The position numbers and the translations under genes were made by a program. The notes beneath the pieces are model-generated. The model was not told where the DNA came from, searched no databases, and was given only the letters and a program-made list of their open reading frames with translations. Shown one piece after another: positions 1-7,987 of a stretch of DNA of 26,295 nucleotides (position 1 is the first letter of the stretch; every line of letters begins with the position of its first letter). The stretch comes from a virus, in the IMG/VR virus record IMGVR_UViG_3300034104_004806, positions 1 through 26,295 of that record; one strand, given 5' to 3'.

Positions 1-719
1 GGCGGAACCTTCGGCTGCGCAGCCGGCGCGGGCGCAGCCTGCTCGGGCTCGAGGATCTGCGGCTGGTAGGGAATCTGCTGCGGGGGCAGTTCCACGCCCG
101 GCATCTGATGGATGTAGTTGAGCAGGTTGAAGTCAGCCATCGACGGCAGCGGCGCGTCTTGCGGCGCGGGCGCTGCGGCGGGCTCGGAGCCGAGCTCAGC
201 GCGCTGGTTCGGTCGCATGTACTCGAGCAGCCCGAAGTCCATGTCCACAAGCGGCGGCTGCCCGCCCGGCGCGGGGGGCGAGGCCGGCTCCGTCACCGAG
301 GGGTTCTCGGGTACCATGCCGCCGTAGAGGTTCTGGCCGCCGGGGCGCGGCGCAAGAACATCGAACAGGTCGGGGTTGTAGCGGAAGTTCGGGTTGTAGC
401 CGTCCGGCAGCGTCACGCCGTCCACGAAGCCAGGCATGCCAGAGGTCTCGCGGTTGCCATCGCGCCCTCGGCGATAGCCCGGCGGCAGCCCGTCGCGCTC
501 GCCCGGCGGCGGGGTGGACTTCCTGATGTCTTGCGCAGGAGTGCTCGACGGGTCGGGAGGGCGTCGTGCCTTGGGCGATGCAGGAGGAGGACGAACAGGC
601 ATCACCAGCTCCCGACCCGCCGAACTCATCCACGGGTAGGACAATGCCTGCGGGCCGCTCGGGGGCGCAGGCGCGTTGCTCGAAGCCGCACGCAGGGCGG
701 CGATCTTGGACTCAGCCAT
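1..719 (-). CDS. Proline-rich phage protein, C-terminus cut off by window edge
   Basis: An open frame starts at ATG 719 and runs off the left end (239 full codons visible, no stop). It is easily missed because it never closes in the window. The ATG overlaps the upstream gene's stop by one base (TGATG), with a GGGGTGA ribosome-binding sequence inside that gene. The product is rich in Pro, Ala and Gly, with low-complexity linkers (about residues 15-75, 140-157, 176-192 and 223-239). A short motif occurs twice between linkers: DFGLLEY near 161-167 and DFNLLNY near 196-202. No catalytic signature, signal peptide or membrane span is seen. As the last visible gene of the virion operon, after the tail protein, it may be an internal virion or tail-associated protein. 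That role is inference; I do not recognise the family. Confidence 0.75.
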   Translation of the reverse strand, partial: MAESKIAALRAASSNAPAPPSGPQALSYPWMSSAGRELVMPVRPPPASPKARRPPDPSSTPAQDIRKSTPPPGERDGLPPGYRRGRDGNRETSGMPGFVDGVTLPDGYNPNFRYNPDLFDVLAPRPGGQNLYGGMVPENPSVTEPASPPAPGGQPPLVDMDFGLLEYMRPNQRAELGSEPAAAPAPQDAPLPSMADFNLLNYIHQMPGVELPPQQIPYQPQILEPEQAAPAPAAQPKVP

Positions 720-2305
720 CACATCACCCCGCCGGCTTCAGTCAGCATGTGCGAAGACGTGAAAATCGTGCCCGGCAGCCCGCGCACCTTCATGCGCAGG
801 CTTGCGTAGTAGCCGAGGCCCGTAGTGCCCACCCACGCCTGGTAGGAGTTCTGCGAGCCCGACCACACCGCCACGTTCCAGAGGCCGCTGTTCCAGAAGC
901 CCGCGTTGGTCGTCGTGTACGAGGGCGAGCCGCCCACGTTCGCGAAGGTGTACTGCGTGTTGACCTGCAGCTTGACGGACGGCGGCGAGGAGCCGATGAA
1001 GATGGGCCTCGCGAGGCCGAACTTCTTGAGCGTCGCCGGGCTGCCGAAGGCGTTGAACGCCGTCTGCACGTCCCCCTCGATGGGGTTGCCGTTCGACCCG
1101 TCGGTCTCGACGCCGTCGTTGTTGCCGAAGAGCCCCTTGGCGACCCGGCCGTCCTCGAGGCCGAAGTAGAGCTGCCCGTTCAAGAGCGTGCAGCAGGCCA
1201 TCGGGATCGCCGTGAAGGTGCACCACGCGCCCGTGTTCACGTTCATCGCGTACTGCGTGTAGACGCCGGCGTCCTCTGGCAGCTTGATGACAAGCACGTC
1301 GCTCGAGGGGACGACGAAGATGTCCCACGACACCTCCTCGCGCAGCTTCGCGATGAGCGGCGAGAGCACCGACTGCACCTTCTGCGAGGGGCCGGGCTGG
1401 ATCTCGCTGAACTGACCGTTCACGAGGCGCGACATCGGCACAAGGCCGAGCTCCGAGAGGATCATCACGTCGCCGCCGTAGGCCGTGAAGAACCGGCCGA
1501 ACTTCGGCACCGGGCCGCAGTACCACATGCCGCGCAGGCCGAACTTCGTCGGGTCGGACGGGTCGGTGCCCGTCCACACGCCGATGTCACCCTGCGAGCC
1601 GACCACGACCAGGTGGTCGTCGATGCCGACGCCCGCGTCGAGCGTCCAGTTGATGAGGCCGCGGATGACGCCGCCGTTGCGCAAGAGCGAGCCCATCTCG
1701 AAGTCCGAGGCCGTGCCCGTGATGGCATCGACGGTGTCGAGGTAGTACACGCGCGAGTCGTTGTTCGGCACGAACCACACGCGGTTCTTGAAGACCGCGA
1801 CCTCCTTGAGCGAGGCCGGCAGGCCCGTCACCGTGCGCTTGAGCCAGCCCGTGCTCGTGCTGTAGGTCCAGTAACCGGCGCCCGGCGACACCGCGAGCAG
1901 GAACACGTCCGCGCCGTTCGCGAACTGCGTCACGCTCCACACGTCGTCCGTCGAGCCGGTGCTCGACTGCGCGAGCGACGGCGTGCCCGTCGTCACGTCG
2001 TAGATGTTGCCGCCCGCCGCCGCGAAGACCTTGTTGTTCGCCGACGCCGGGGCGTTGTACGCGAAGATGGACTTGATGGGCAGCGCCACCGACGAGGTGT
2101 GGTACTGCCACCCCTTGCGGATGACCGTGCCCGTCTGCGTCGGGATCATGTTCTCGAGCACAAGCGCGTCGGTCGGCTGCATCGCGCTGATGGGGTCGCG
2201 GTAGTTGAGACCGCCCACCGGCGAGGGAATCGTGAACATGTCCGCCACGCGCGCGGCCGCGGCGCGGCGCGGCGTCTTGAACTGTGCGAGCGGGACGAGC
2301 GGCAC
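719..2305 (-). CDS. Phage tail protein, probable beta-propeller-like nozzle/stabilisation protein
   Basis: This is a 528-aa protein if started at GTG 2305, giving MPLVPLAQFKTPRRA as N-terminus, two bases after the preceding stop. An ATG at 2239 would drop the first 22 residues, but I prefer GTG because similar phage proteins begin with this basic Q-F-K-T-P-R-R stretch. The segment GGLNYRDPISAMQPTDALVL, followed by N-M-I-P, is typical of a widespread family of podovirus tail/virion proteins. The rest is repeated beta-strand-like sequence with many G-x-W/Y-x turns, compatible with a propeller. It follows the head-tail adaptor, the position of the nozzle protein in T7-like phages. That functional equivalence is inference from position; the family likeness is from memory of related sequences. 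Its stop overlaps the next gene's ATG. Confidence 0.75.
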   Translation of the reverse strand: MPLVPLAQFKTPRRAAAARVADMFTIPSPVGGLNYRDPISAMQPTDALVLENMIPTQTGTVIRKGWQYHTSSVALPIKSIFAYNAPASANNKVFAAAGGNIYDVTTGTPSLAQSSTGSTDDVWSVTQFANGADVFLLAVSPGAGYWTYSTSTGWLKRTVTGLPASLKEVAVFKNRVWFVPNNDSRVYYLDTVDAITGTASDFEMGSLLRNGGVIRGLINWTLDAGVGIDDHLVVVGSQGDIGVWTGTDPSDPTKFGLRGMWYCGPVPKFGRFFTAYGGDVMILSELGLVPMSRLVNGQFSEIQPGPSQKVQSVLSPLIAKLREEVSWDIFVVPSSDVLVIKLPEDAGVYTQYAMNVNTGAWCTFTAIPMACCTLLNGQLYFGLEDGRVAKGLFGNNDGVETDGSNGNPIEGDVQTAFNAFGSPATLKKFGLARPIFIGSSPPSVKLQVNTQYTFANVGGSPSYTTTNAGFWNSGLWNVAVWSGSQNSYQAWVGTTGLGYYASLRMKVRGLPGTIFTSSHMLTEAGGVM

Positions 2306-2307
2306 GG

Positions 2308-3057
2308 TCAGTTCCCGTAGCCCGTGTCGGGCAGGTTGTAGACCGCGTTGATGTACGGATAGCGGCGCGAAGCCGCCATGTTGAGCACCACCGCGCCCTT
2401 CTCGTTGCCCTTGCGGTTCTCGAAGTTGACCTGGAAGTCGCGCATCGCGGCGCTGCTGTCCAAGCCCTTCATCTCGAGCCACTTCACCCGCGCGAGCTGC
2501 GTCACGAGGTGCGAGTCGAGCAGCACCGTGTCGCCGTTCTTGTTCGCCCGGTTCTTGTAGAGCGTCGCGTTGTCGGCGTCACGCACCCACGCGAAGGACT
2601 GGTAGAAGAACGTCAGGTCCTGCGCCGCAGTCGGCGGCGCGAGGATGTAGATCTGGTTGCCGCGGATCTGCCAGTAGAACGACAGCGTCGGCAGCGTCTG
2701 CCGCACGAGCAGCTCCTGCCACGCCTGCGGCGAGACCGGCCCGATGGCCGGCCACTGCATCGTGGAGTTCCACTGCGTCTGGTCGATGAACTCGTAGAAG
2801 TCCTCGGGCAGCGTGAACGCCTGCTCCTTGATGCCAGGCGTGGACGCCTGGATGCTGAGGGTGTGGGTCTTCGTCAACTCCTGCCAGTCGGCCATGCCGA
2901 GCAGGTCGATGCCCGCGAGGTTGACGGACTGCACCATCTGGACCACGGCGGGGTCGGAGTCCCCCGCCGGGTCCGCAGGCGCTGGGAAACTTACCAGCTG
3001 CGCGACGTTCTGGACGATGGTCCCGAGCGTGTTGTCAGTGATGATCTGGTAAGGCAT
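2308..3057 (-). CDS. Head-tail adaptor (tail tubular protein A-like)
   Basis: A 249-aa protein starting at ATG 3057, 12 bases after the upstream stop; that stop region supplies a GAGG ribosome-binding site. The core segment FTLPEDFYEFIDQTQW, with nearby GPVSPQAWQELL, FYWQIRGNQIYILAPP and DLTFFYQSF, follows the pattern of podovirus adaptor (gp11-like, gatekeeper-type) proteins that form a ring under the portal. The N-terminal half is helical (LVSFPAPADPAG then VQMVQSVNLAGIDLLGMADWQEL) and the middle is beta-rich, as in that family. Order relative to capsid and tail genes is as expected. Assignment rests on pattern and position, not on a search; the alternative is a head-completion protein. Confidence 0.7.
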   Translation of the reverse strand: MPYQIITDNTLGTIVQNVAQLVSFPAPADPAGDSDPAVVQMVQSVNLAGIDLLGMADWQELTKTHTLSIQASTPGIKEQAFTLPEDFYEFIDQTQWNSTMQWPAIGPVSPQAWQELLVRQTLPTLSFYWQIRGNQIYILAPPTAAQDLTFFYQSFAWVRDADNATLYKNRANKNGDTVLLDSHLVTQLARVKWLEMKGLDSSAAMRDFQVNFENRKGNEKGAVVLNMAASRRYPYINAVYNLPDTGYGN

Positions 3058-3069
3058 GAGGCATCAACC

Positions 3070-3672
3070 TCAGTTCTTCTTGCCTTTGGCGTCGTTCACC
3101 ATCTTCGTCAGCGCCTCGAGCGAGACCTGCAGCTCCTCGATCTTCGCGTCGCGGCTCTTGAGCTCCTCGTTCATCTTCTCGAGCGGAGCGTTGCCCTTCG
3201 CGAGCTCGAGGAACGCAGCCGCGGCGCGCTTGTCCTCGTTGAAGCCCATGAACTTCTGGCCGAGCGAGTCCGGCGCAGCAGCGAGCTGCTCGACGGTGTG
3301 GACGTTGAAGAACTTGTACTCCTCGATCTTGCCGCCCGTCATGCGCGGCAGCGCCGTGAGCGGCGTGCCCTCGACGCTGTTGCCCTGGCCGGCCTTCCAC
3401 TTCTCGTAGCGCGCAGCGAAGCGGCGCGAGTCGATGGAATCGACCGGGCGGTCGATGACGCTCAGCTTGTCGCCAGGGACCATGATGCGGATGCAATCCA
3501 CCTCGCGGTAGATCGGGCGGCCGGCGGCTCGCGAGTCGCCGAGGTGCATCATGGGCTTGCGGTAGAACTGCACGAACAGCTTGTCGTCGTTCACGAACCG
3601 GGACTCGTCGAGACCCGGCGCGTCGAGCACGCTGTTCCAATCGGTTGACACTGTGGTGGTGTTCACCTGCAC
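3070..3672 (-). CDS. Conserved phage virion-associated protein with C-terminal coiled coil
   Basis: A 200-aa protein starting at GTG 3672, preceded by a strong AGAGGAG ribosome-binding site eight bases upstream, so the GTG start is well supported. The N-terminal two-thirds is a conserved module (FVQFYRKPMMHLGDSRAAG, then a basic/acidic segment and IDSRRFAARYEKW) that I recognise as common beside podovirus capsid genes, without a proven function. Residues about 155-200 form a charged heptad-like helix (LEKMNEELKSRDAKIEELQ and onward) ending in a Lys-rich tail, so oligomerisation is likely. It is separated from the decoration gene by an intrinsic terminator, so its expression probably depends on read-through. 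No enzyme motif is visible. Confidence 0.7.
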   Translation of the reverse strand: MQVNTTTVSTDWNSVLDAPGLDESRFVNDDKLFVQFYRKPMMHLGDSRAAGRPIYREVDCIRIMVPGDKLSVIDRPVDSIDSRRFAARYEKWKAGQGNSVEGTPLTALPRMTGGKIEEYKFFNVHTVEQLAAAPDSLGQKFMGFNEDKRAAAAFLELAKGNAPLEKMNEELKSRDAKIEELQVSLEALTKMVNDAKGKKN

Positions 3673-3698
3673 GGGAAAAACTCCTCTTCTGGTTGTGG

Positions 3699-3734
3699 AA
3701 AAGGGGCAGTGCGGGAATCACCCCGCACCGCCCC
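3699..3734 (-). terminator. Intrinsic terminator downstream of decoration gene
   Basis: Arms 3703-3715 and 3722-3734 pair over 13 bp with one A-C mismatch around a 6-nt loop. On the minus strand the stem is followed at once by TTTT (3702-3699). It lies 15 bp after the decoration-gene stop and before the next gene's ribosome-binding site, so it would end most transcripts coming from the capsid genes. This is read directly from the sequence; strength is not measured. Confidence 0.75.
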
Positions 3735-3748
3735 GCTCTGCTGCTGGA

Positions 3749-4249
3749 TTACAGCGTGACGCCGACGGTCGGGTAGCTGAACAGCGCGTCCGCGTTGACG
3801 GCAGCCGCACCGCCAGTCGCGGTGCCGAGGACGAGGCCAACGATCGCCTCGGCGCCCGCAGTGCCGTCGTCGTCCAACGCGCCGGCCGTGGCCGTCGTGT
3901 TGAGGCGCGTGCCCTTGGCGGCCAATGCGAGCGTGCGCACGCTGCCCTTGCCGTACACCTGGAACCAGCCGTACTGGTTGTCCGCGAGGCCGGCCTGAGC
4001 GACGCCGATGCGAGAACCGAAACCAGCCGCGCCGGGCGCGGTGTTCGTGGTGCTCGCCATCGCGAAGTCGAAGCCAGTCGCCTCGACGCACGCGAAGAAG
4101 GCGGTGACAGCGCCGTCCGCGCGGCCGTAGATGAACTCCTGATACCCGAGAACCGGGTCGTCGAAGCCGCCGAGCGTGCCGAGCCGGAAGGCCGGAACGT
4201 CGGTGGCGGCGGTGACCGCGGTCTTGTCGATGCCGATGATCTGAGACAT
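3749..4249 (-). CDS. Probable capsid decoration (cement) protein
   Basis: A 166-aa protein starting at ATG 4249 with an AGGAG ribosome-binding site eight bases upstream. It is rich in Ala, Gly and Thr, with short beta-strand-like stretches, one Cys and no charged clusters (examples: FRLGTLGGFDDPVLGYQEFI, GWFQVYGKGSVRTLALAAKG). Size, composition and position directly after the major capsid gene match phage head decoration proteins. The terminator right after it and the strong ribosome-binding site suggest high-level production. The segment GWFQVYG near residue 92 is reminiscent of decoration-like proteins of other podoviruses. The role is inference from context. Confidence 0.65.
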   Translation of the reverse strand: MSQIIGIDKTAVTAATDVPAFRLGTLGGFDDPVLGYQEFIYGRADGAVTAFFACVEATGFDFAMASTTNTAPGAAGFGSRIGVAQAGLADNQYGWFQVYGKGSVRTLALAAKGTRLNTTATAGALDDDGTAGAEAIVGLVLGTATGGAAAVNADALFSYPTVGVTL

Positions 4250-4282
4250 GTCTGTTTCTCCTGAGAAGAGCCTCGGTAGGCA

Positions 4283-4315
4283 GGGGTCACCTACCTACCA
4301 AGGCAAGGTGACCCC
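4283..4315 (-). other. Stem-loop between capsid and decoration genes
   Basis: A perfect 10-bp inverted repeat (4283-4292 with 4306-4315) with a 13-nt loop sits in the 79-bp gap after the capsid stop. No T-run follows on the minus strand, so it is not a standard terminator. It could protect or process the capsid mRNA or attenuate transcription into the decoration gene. Confidence 0.55.
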
Positions 4316-4328
4316 CACCACGAGGTCG

Positions 4329-5306
4329 TTAGTTCTGGATGCGGCCCTGGAACTGCGCGCCGGACGAACAGAGGTTGCCCGCCCACGCGAGGATCTGGAC
4401 CTCGGCATCCTGCGAAGTGGAATACCGCTTGCCCGGCGACAGCGAGACCATGTTCCGGTCACGATGCGGCCGCAGGAAGAGGTACTTCGTGTTCAGCATG
4501 AAGCCGGTGTTGGCCGGGCAGTAGCCGCCGATGCCGCCGTCCAGGACCACGTCGGCGTCCATGAACTTGAGCGTCGGGAAGCCGAGGCTGCCCTGCGCCG
4601 GATCGGTGAACCGCTGGTTCGCCTGCAACGACGCCGTGTAGATGCCCCAGTAGTTGGCATCGAGCACGATGAGGTCGGGACGATCCGAGCCGCGCACGAG
4701 CGACGCCCAGAGCGTGTTGAGGCCGGTCTGCATCTGCGCGCCCGTGGCGGGCGGCGTCACGCCGGCGGCCGAGAAGTCGTACAGCTTCGACTGCCAGAAC
4801 GACCAGGTGGCGCGGTCGATGCCGCCGTAGGTGCCGGTGGCCGGGTTGGAGGGCACAGCGGCGTTGAGTCCGGTGATCTCCTTACCGCCCGAGCCGGTGC
4901 CGTCGGAGTAGATCGACTGCGCGAGACGGTTCGCCATCGTGGCCTCGGCCACGTTGATGCGCGACTCGAGCAGGTCGATGAACGCCTCGCGGCCGCTGTT
5001 CTGCAGCATCTCGAGGCCGCTCATCACGACCGGGCAGGCGAGCTGCTTGATGCTGAACTCGGCGGCCGAGATCACGTCCTGCGCGGCGATCGGCAGGGTG
5101 TCGTAGCCCGAGTAGAAGGCAGCGTTGCCGTTCTCGGCGAAGCTGAGCTCCTGCAGGATGGACGAGCCGCCGCCGAACGGCTTGATGTTGCCGCGCTGCT
5201 GCAGGCGCGCGAGGAGCGCGTTGTTGCGGGTGACGTTGTCGGCGATCGAACGCGACCGGTTCTGGATGGTGGTCGCGACGATGTCGCTCACATTTGCGAA
5301 TGCCAT
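4329..5306 (-). CDS. Major capsid protein
   Basis: A 325-aa protein starting at ATG 5306 (MAFANVSDIVATTIQ), with GGAG ten bases upstream; an in-frame TTG 18 bases earlier is a poorer start. The N-terminal segment (TIQNRSRSIADNVTRNNALL), then LLESRINVAEATMANRLAQS, a central GTGSGGKEITGLNAAV loop and the C-terminal MVSLSPGKRYSTSQDAEVQI match a major capsid family of podoviruses and some siphoviruses with the HK97-type fold. The scaffold gene precedes it and the decoration gene follows, as usual. Stem-loops on both sides may help set its expression. The capsid call is strong from order and pattern; the exact family is unverified. Confidence 0.88.
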   Translation of the reverse strand: MAFANVSDIVATTIQNRSRSIADNVTRNNALLARLQQRGNIKPFGGGSSILQELSFAENGNAAFYSGYDTLPIAAQDVISAAEFSIKQLACPVVMSGLEMLQNSGREAFIDLLESRINVAEATMANRLAQSIYSDGTGSGGKEITGLNAAVPSNPATGTYGGIDRATWSFWQSKLYDFSAAGVTPPATGAQMQTGLNTLWASLVRGSDRPDLIVLDANYWGIYTASLQANQRFTDPAQGSLGFPTLKFMDADVVLDGGIGGYCPANTGFMLNTKYLFLRPHRDRNMVSLSPGKRYSTSQDAEVQILAWAGNLCSSGAQFQGRIQN

Positions 5307-5499
5307 GATTGAAACTCTCCACAAAAAATTGAACTGGGGATCACTCCCCGCCCTTTTTCGTGGCCTAAACGAACCTGTTCAGTCCGGTCAGTCGCGGTGG
5401 GCGAATGCGGTATTCCGCGAATCGCTCCGTCGAGCTTCGGTGGCTGCGGCGCTGGGCACACAACGGGCACGGCGAACCATGCCCGTTGTGTTTATACCA
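5307..5499 (-). promoter_or_regulatory. Intergenic leader of capsid gene with strong stem-loop
   Basis: No gene is seen in this 193-bp gap between scaffold and capsid. It contains a perfect 12-bp inverted repeat (5458-5469 with 5480-5491, 10-nt loop) about 10 bp after the scaffold stop. On the minus strand no T-run follows; on the plus strand TTT does. It is best read as an attenuator or mRNA 3'-end structure of the scaffold transcript. The remaining roughly 150 bp could hold a capsid promoter, but I see no convincing -35/-10 pair. Confidence 0.5.
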
Positions 5500-6618
5500 T
5501 CATCGTGCGGTTTGCACAAGCGCCGCTTCGATGGCCGAGCGGACATCGGTCGGCGTCGGGGCGGGACCGGCCGGCGCGGCTGAGCCCGACACGCTCACCG
5601 CCGCCCGCTTGGCGCGCGCGGCAGCGTCGTTCACCTGCTGCGCGCCCTGGGAGCGCGAACGGGTCTCGAGCACCGAGCGCACCCGCGGGTTCGTCAGGCA
5701 GGCCTGACGGTAGGCGTCCTGCAGGGTGAGTTCCCGGCCGCGGCGCTGGGCGACTTCCATCAGGTCGGCCATGTCCTCGCGCACGTCCGCGCCGAACTCG
5801 GCCTGCTCGATGAACCGCTCGACCTCGGAGGCCGCCTCCTGCTGCGCGCGCTGCGCTTGGGCGGCCTGCTGCTGCTGGAACTGCGACATGAACTGCTGCA
5901 CCGGCGCGAGCTGCTGCTGCAGGATCTGCTGCACCTGCGTCGAGGCAGCATCGCCCCGCGGCACTTCCCCGGCCAGCGCCTGGTCGAGCTGCTCGATGAA
6001 GTTGTTGCCGAACCGGCCGACCCCGAACTGCTTGACGATGCCGGCGACCATCGTCGCGAGCTCCGGCGCCGTGCCCGTGCGCAGCCGCGCCGCGGTGCTC
6101 ATCAGGTTGTCGATCGCCTGCAGCGGGTTGCTGTTCTCGGCCTTGATGAACATCTCGTAGGGCCGGATGACGTTGGTCAGCTGCTCGGTGAAGCGGCGCG
6201 CCTCGACCGACTCGGCGAGCGCACGCTGCGTCTCGGACTCGCGCCGGGCGACCTCCGCGCGCACGTCGGGCGGCAGCGCCGCCCAGTGCTCACGCACGTC
6301 CGGCCGCCACGACGCTGGGGCCCGCTCCTGCGGCGCCGGGCGCGGCTCGGCCTTCGGGCCGGGCTGGATGGCCGGTGTTGCGTCTTCCGCACGCTGTTGC
6401 GGCTGCGCCACGGACTCGGCCTTGGCCTCGGTCGGCTTGAAGCGGCCGGACTCGTCGCGCACGCGCGAGGGCGAGGCGCTCTCCGGCGAGGGCGCCGAGA
6501 CGGGCTCTGGGGCCGAAGCAGGGGCGCTCTCGGCGGCGATGGGCTCGGGGGCAGGTGTCGGGTCGGATGCGGGCACGGCCGCCTCCAGCGCGTCCCTGAT
6601 CGTGGTGGGGTCAGACAT
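5500..6618 (-). CDS. Capsid scaffolding protein
   Basis: A 372-aa protein starting at ATG 6618 with AGAGGTG seven bases upstream. Residues 1-100 are a disordered Pro/Ala/Ser/Glu stretch, followed by PASWRPDVREHWAALPPDVR, a signature often seen in phage scaffold-like proteins. Residues about 120-300 are helical, with a Gln-rich segment (QQILQQQLAPVQQFMSQFQ) and an acidic-basic coiled region; the C-terminus has Arg/Lys in helices (AARAKRAAVSV), as scaffolds use to touch the coat. Position immediately upstream of the capsid gene supports the call. No protease motif is seen, so it is probably a plain scaffold. Confidence 0.8.
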   Translation of the reverse strand: MSDPTTIRDALEAAVPASDPTPAPEPIAAESAPASAPEPVSAPSPESASPSRVRDESGRFKPTEAKAESVAQPQQRAEDATPAIQPGPKAEPRPAPQERAPASWRPDVREHWAALPPDVRAEVARRESETQRALAESVEARRFTEQLTNVIRPYEMFIKAENSNPLQAIDNLMSTAARLRTGTAPELATMVAGIVKQFGVGRFGNNFIEQLDQALAGEVPRGDAASTQVQQILQQQLAPVQQFMSQFQQQQAAQAQRAQQEAASEVERFIEQAEFGADVREDMADLMEVAQRRGRELTLQDAYRQACLTNPRVRSVLETRSRSQGAQQVNDAAARAKRAAVSVSGSAAPAGPAPTPTDVRSAIEAALVQTAR

Positions 6619-6621
6619 GGG

Positions 6622-6957
6622 TCACCTCTTGGATTGAAGTCGTTCGATGGCCTCGCGGATGTCCTGCTTGCGCACGGAGCCGCCCTGCTGGTAGTACCTC
6701 TCGCGCTCGACCTTGGCCTTCGCCCAGGTCTCCTTGAAGTCGTCCGCGGTCGTCAGCCCCGTGCGCTTCATGTACTCGCGGTGCTTCTTGCGGCTCGAGA
6801 TGTCCGCACCGCCGGGCGCTGCGAGTCCGTCATAGTGCCGGTCACCCCACAGCGCGCTCAGGTGATTGAGCGCGTCCTTGCGGCGCGGCGGCTCGGTTGC
6901 GCCGATCTCCACCATCTCGCCCGATTCGGGGTCGTACCTGTAGCGTCGTCTCGTCAT
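6622..6957 (-). CDS. Conserved small phage protein upstream of scaffold
   Basis: A 111-aa, highly charged protein starting at ATG 6957. It begins MTRRRYRYDPESGEMVEIG, a Tyr/Asp opening that recurs in small podovirus proteins encoded near the scaffold. The rest includes SSRKKHREYMKRTGLTTADD and a C-terminal helix ending in QSKR. It has no Cys pairs, membrane span or enzyme motif. Its stop lies three bases before the scaffold ATG, so the two are probably translationally coupled. The function is unknown; a head-assembly accessory role is a guess from location. Confidence 0.65.
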   Translation of the reverse strand: MTRRRYRYDPESGEMVEIGATEPPRRKDALNHLSALWGDRHYDGLAAPGGADISSRKKHREYMKRTGLTTADDFKETWAKAKVERERYYQQGGSVRKQDIREAIERLQSKR

Positions 6958-6964
6958 GGCGTCC

Positions 6965-7462
6965 TCAGTTCAGCAACAGCAGCCATTCCTCGCGGCGGCG
7001 GCGCTGGATGCGCCGCATCCGCTCCTGTACCTCGACCTCGAACGCCGCAGCGGCGAGCTGCCGCGCGCGCTCGGAGTCGGCCTTGCGCGCCTCGATGCCG
7101 GCACGCTCGAGCGCCGCCGAGACCATCCGCGCCACCTCGCCCGCGTCGAGCGACGCCGGCACCGGGATGGCGATGCGCTGGCGCCGGGTGAGGATGGCGA
7201 CGCCCTCCTCGCCCCCGGCGGCCGTCTCGACCACCTCGGCCTTCTTGGCCTTGAGCGGCGCGACCGCGGCCTCGATCTGCTCGCGCAGCCGATCGCGCTC
7301 GCGGCGCTCCTCGTCGAAGTCGCGCTGCTTGCGCTTCGTCGGCGGGCCGTAGCCGCCGCGCGTCTCGACCGCAGGCGGCGGGGGCGGCGGCGAACCCCCG
7401 CCCCACGCGGTGGCCCACGCGCCACCCCACGATGTGCCCCAGGTCGAGTAGGTGAACGGCAC
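6965..7462 (-). CDS. Virion-associated protein with Trp-Gly repeats and coiled coil
   Basis: A 165-aa protein whose GTG start (7462) directly follows the previous TAA; GGGGGCC lies seven bases upstream. The N-terminus has Trp-Gly repeats (TWGTSWGGAWATAWGGG), then six prolines, then a strongly charged helix (RDFDEERRERDRLREQIEAA) and a second helical region with an IAIPVP beta segment between. Such W-G openings are common in small structural proteins of podoviruses. A longer ORF in another frame (6954-7478) is a shadow. No catalytic residues are visible. It probably sits in the virion or assembly intermediate; the precise role is unknown. Confidence 0.65.
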   Translation of the reverse strand: MPFTYSTWGTSWGGAWATAWGGGSPPPPPPAVETRGGYGPPTKRKQRDFDEERRERDRLREQIEAAVAPLKAKKAEVVETAAGGEEGVAILTRRQRIAIPVPASLDAGEVARMVSAALERAGIEARKADSERARQLAAAAFEVEVQERMRRIQRRRREEWLLLLN

Positions 7463-7984
7463 TTACACCGGCCCCCACTCGTTGCCAGACTGACCGGTGC
7501 CCTTGACCTGCACGTCGTTGACGTACTGGATGTTCGCGTCCACCTGCCCCGCGACCGTGAAGGTGAGCGAGTCCGTCTTAGCCTTCACCGCCGTCAGGTC
7601 GGCCGCCGTCGCAAGGCCGCTCTGGATTTCGGTCACCGCGCTTGCCGCCACCGCGGCAGCCGTGATCGCGTCGTTGGCGATGCTCGACACCGTGACCGAT
7701 TCGCCAGGCAGCCCCGCGAACACCTGCTCGCGAAGGTCGATGGGGTCAGCGCCAGAGGCCGTTGCCCGCAGCACCAAATCGCCGAGCGTGTCGGTGTGCG
7801 AGCTCGTGAGCGCGATGTTGTACCAGCCGTCCCCGCGCTCGGTGACCGTCGGCGAGATGCTCGAGAAAGCCGCGCCGTTCTTGGAGAGCGACACCGAAAG
7901 CGTCGCGCCCGTTTTGCCGGTCACATGGTCGGCAGAGTCGGTGAGGAAGACCATCAGGTTCCGCGCTGTCGATTGCTTGAGCAT
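7463..7984 (-). CDS. Phage structural protein with Ig-like/BppU-type N-terminal domain
   Basis: A 173-aa protein starting at ATG 7984; the AAGGGG ribosome-binding site falls in the end of the preceding gene. Residues 1-90 (NLMVFLTDSADHVTGKTGAT, then ERGDGWYNIALTSSHTDTLG) follow a beta-sandwich pattern found in many phage baseplate-, fibre- and head-fibre-associated proteins. Residues 95-150 are Ala/Thr-rich helix (AITAAAVAASAVTEIQ) and may trimerise. The C-terminal NDVQVKGTGQSGNEWGPV is a frequent ending of such proteins (the VNDVxVxGxG pattern). It is probably an exposed virion protein; binding partners are unknown. Confidence 0.65.
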   Translation of the reverse strand: MLKQSTARNLMVFLTDSADHVTGKTGATLSVSLSKNGAAFSSISPTVTERGDGWYNIALTSSHTDTLGDLVLRATASGADPIDLREQVFAGLPGESVTVSSIANDAITAAAVAASAVTEIQSGLATAADLTAVKAKTDSLTFTVAGQVDANIQYVNDVQVKGTGQSGNEWGPV

Positions 7985-7987
7985 CTC

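Noticed and set aside
5458-5493. Plus-strand intrinsic terminator
   Set aside because: It has a good stem and TTT on the plus strand, but no plus-strand gene leads into it; I list it as a stem-loop in the minus-strand operon instead.
6954-7478. A 174-codon minus-strand ORF competing with the 165-aa Trp-Gly protein
   Set aside because: Its translation is Arg/Ala noise, while the other frame abuts the upstream stop, has a ribosome-binding site and a coherent protein.
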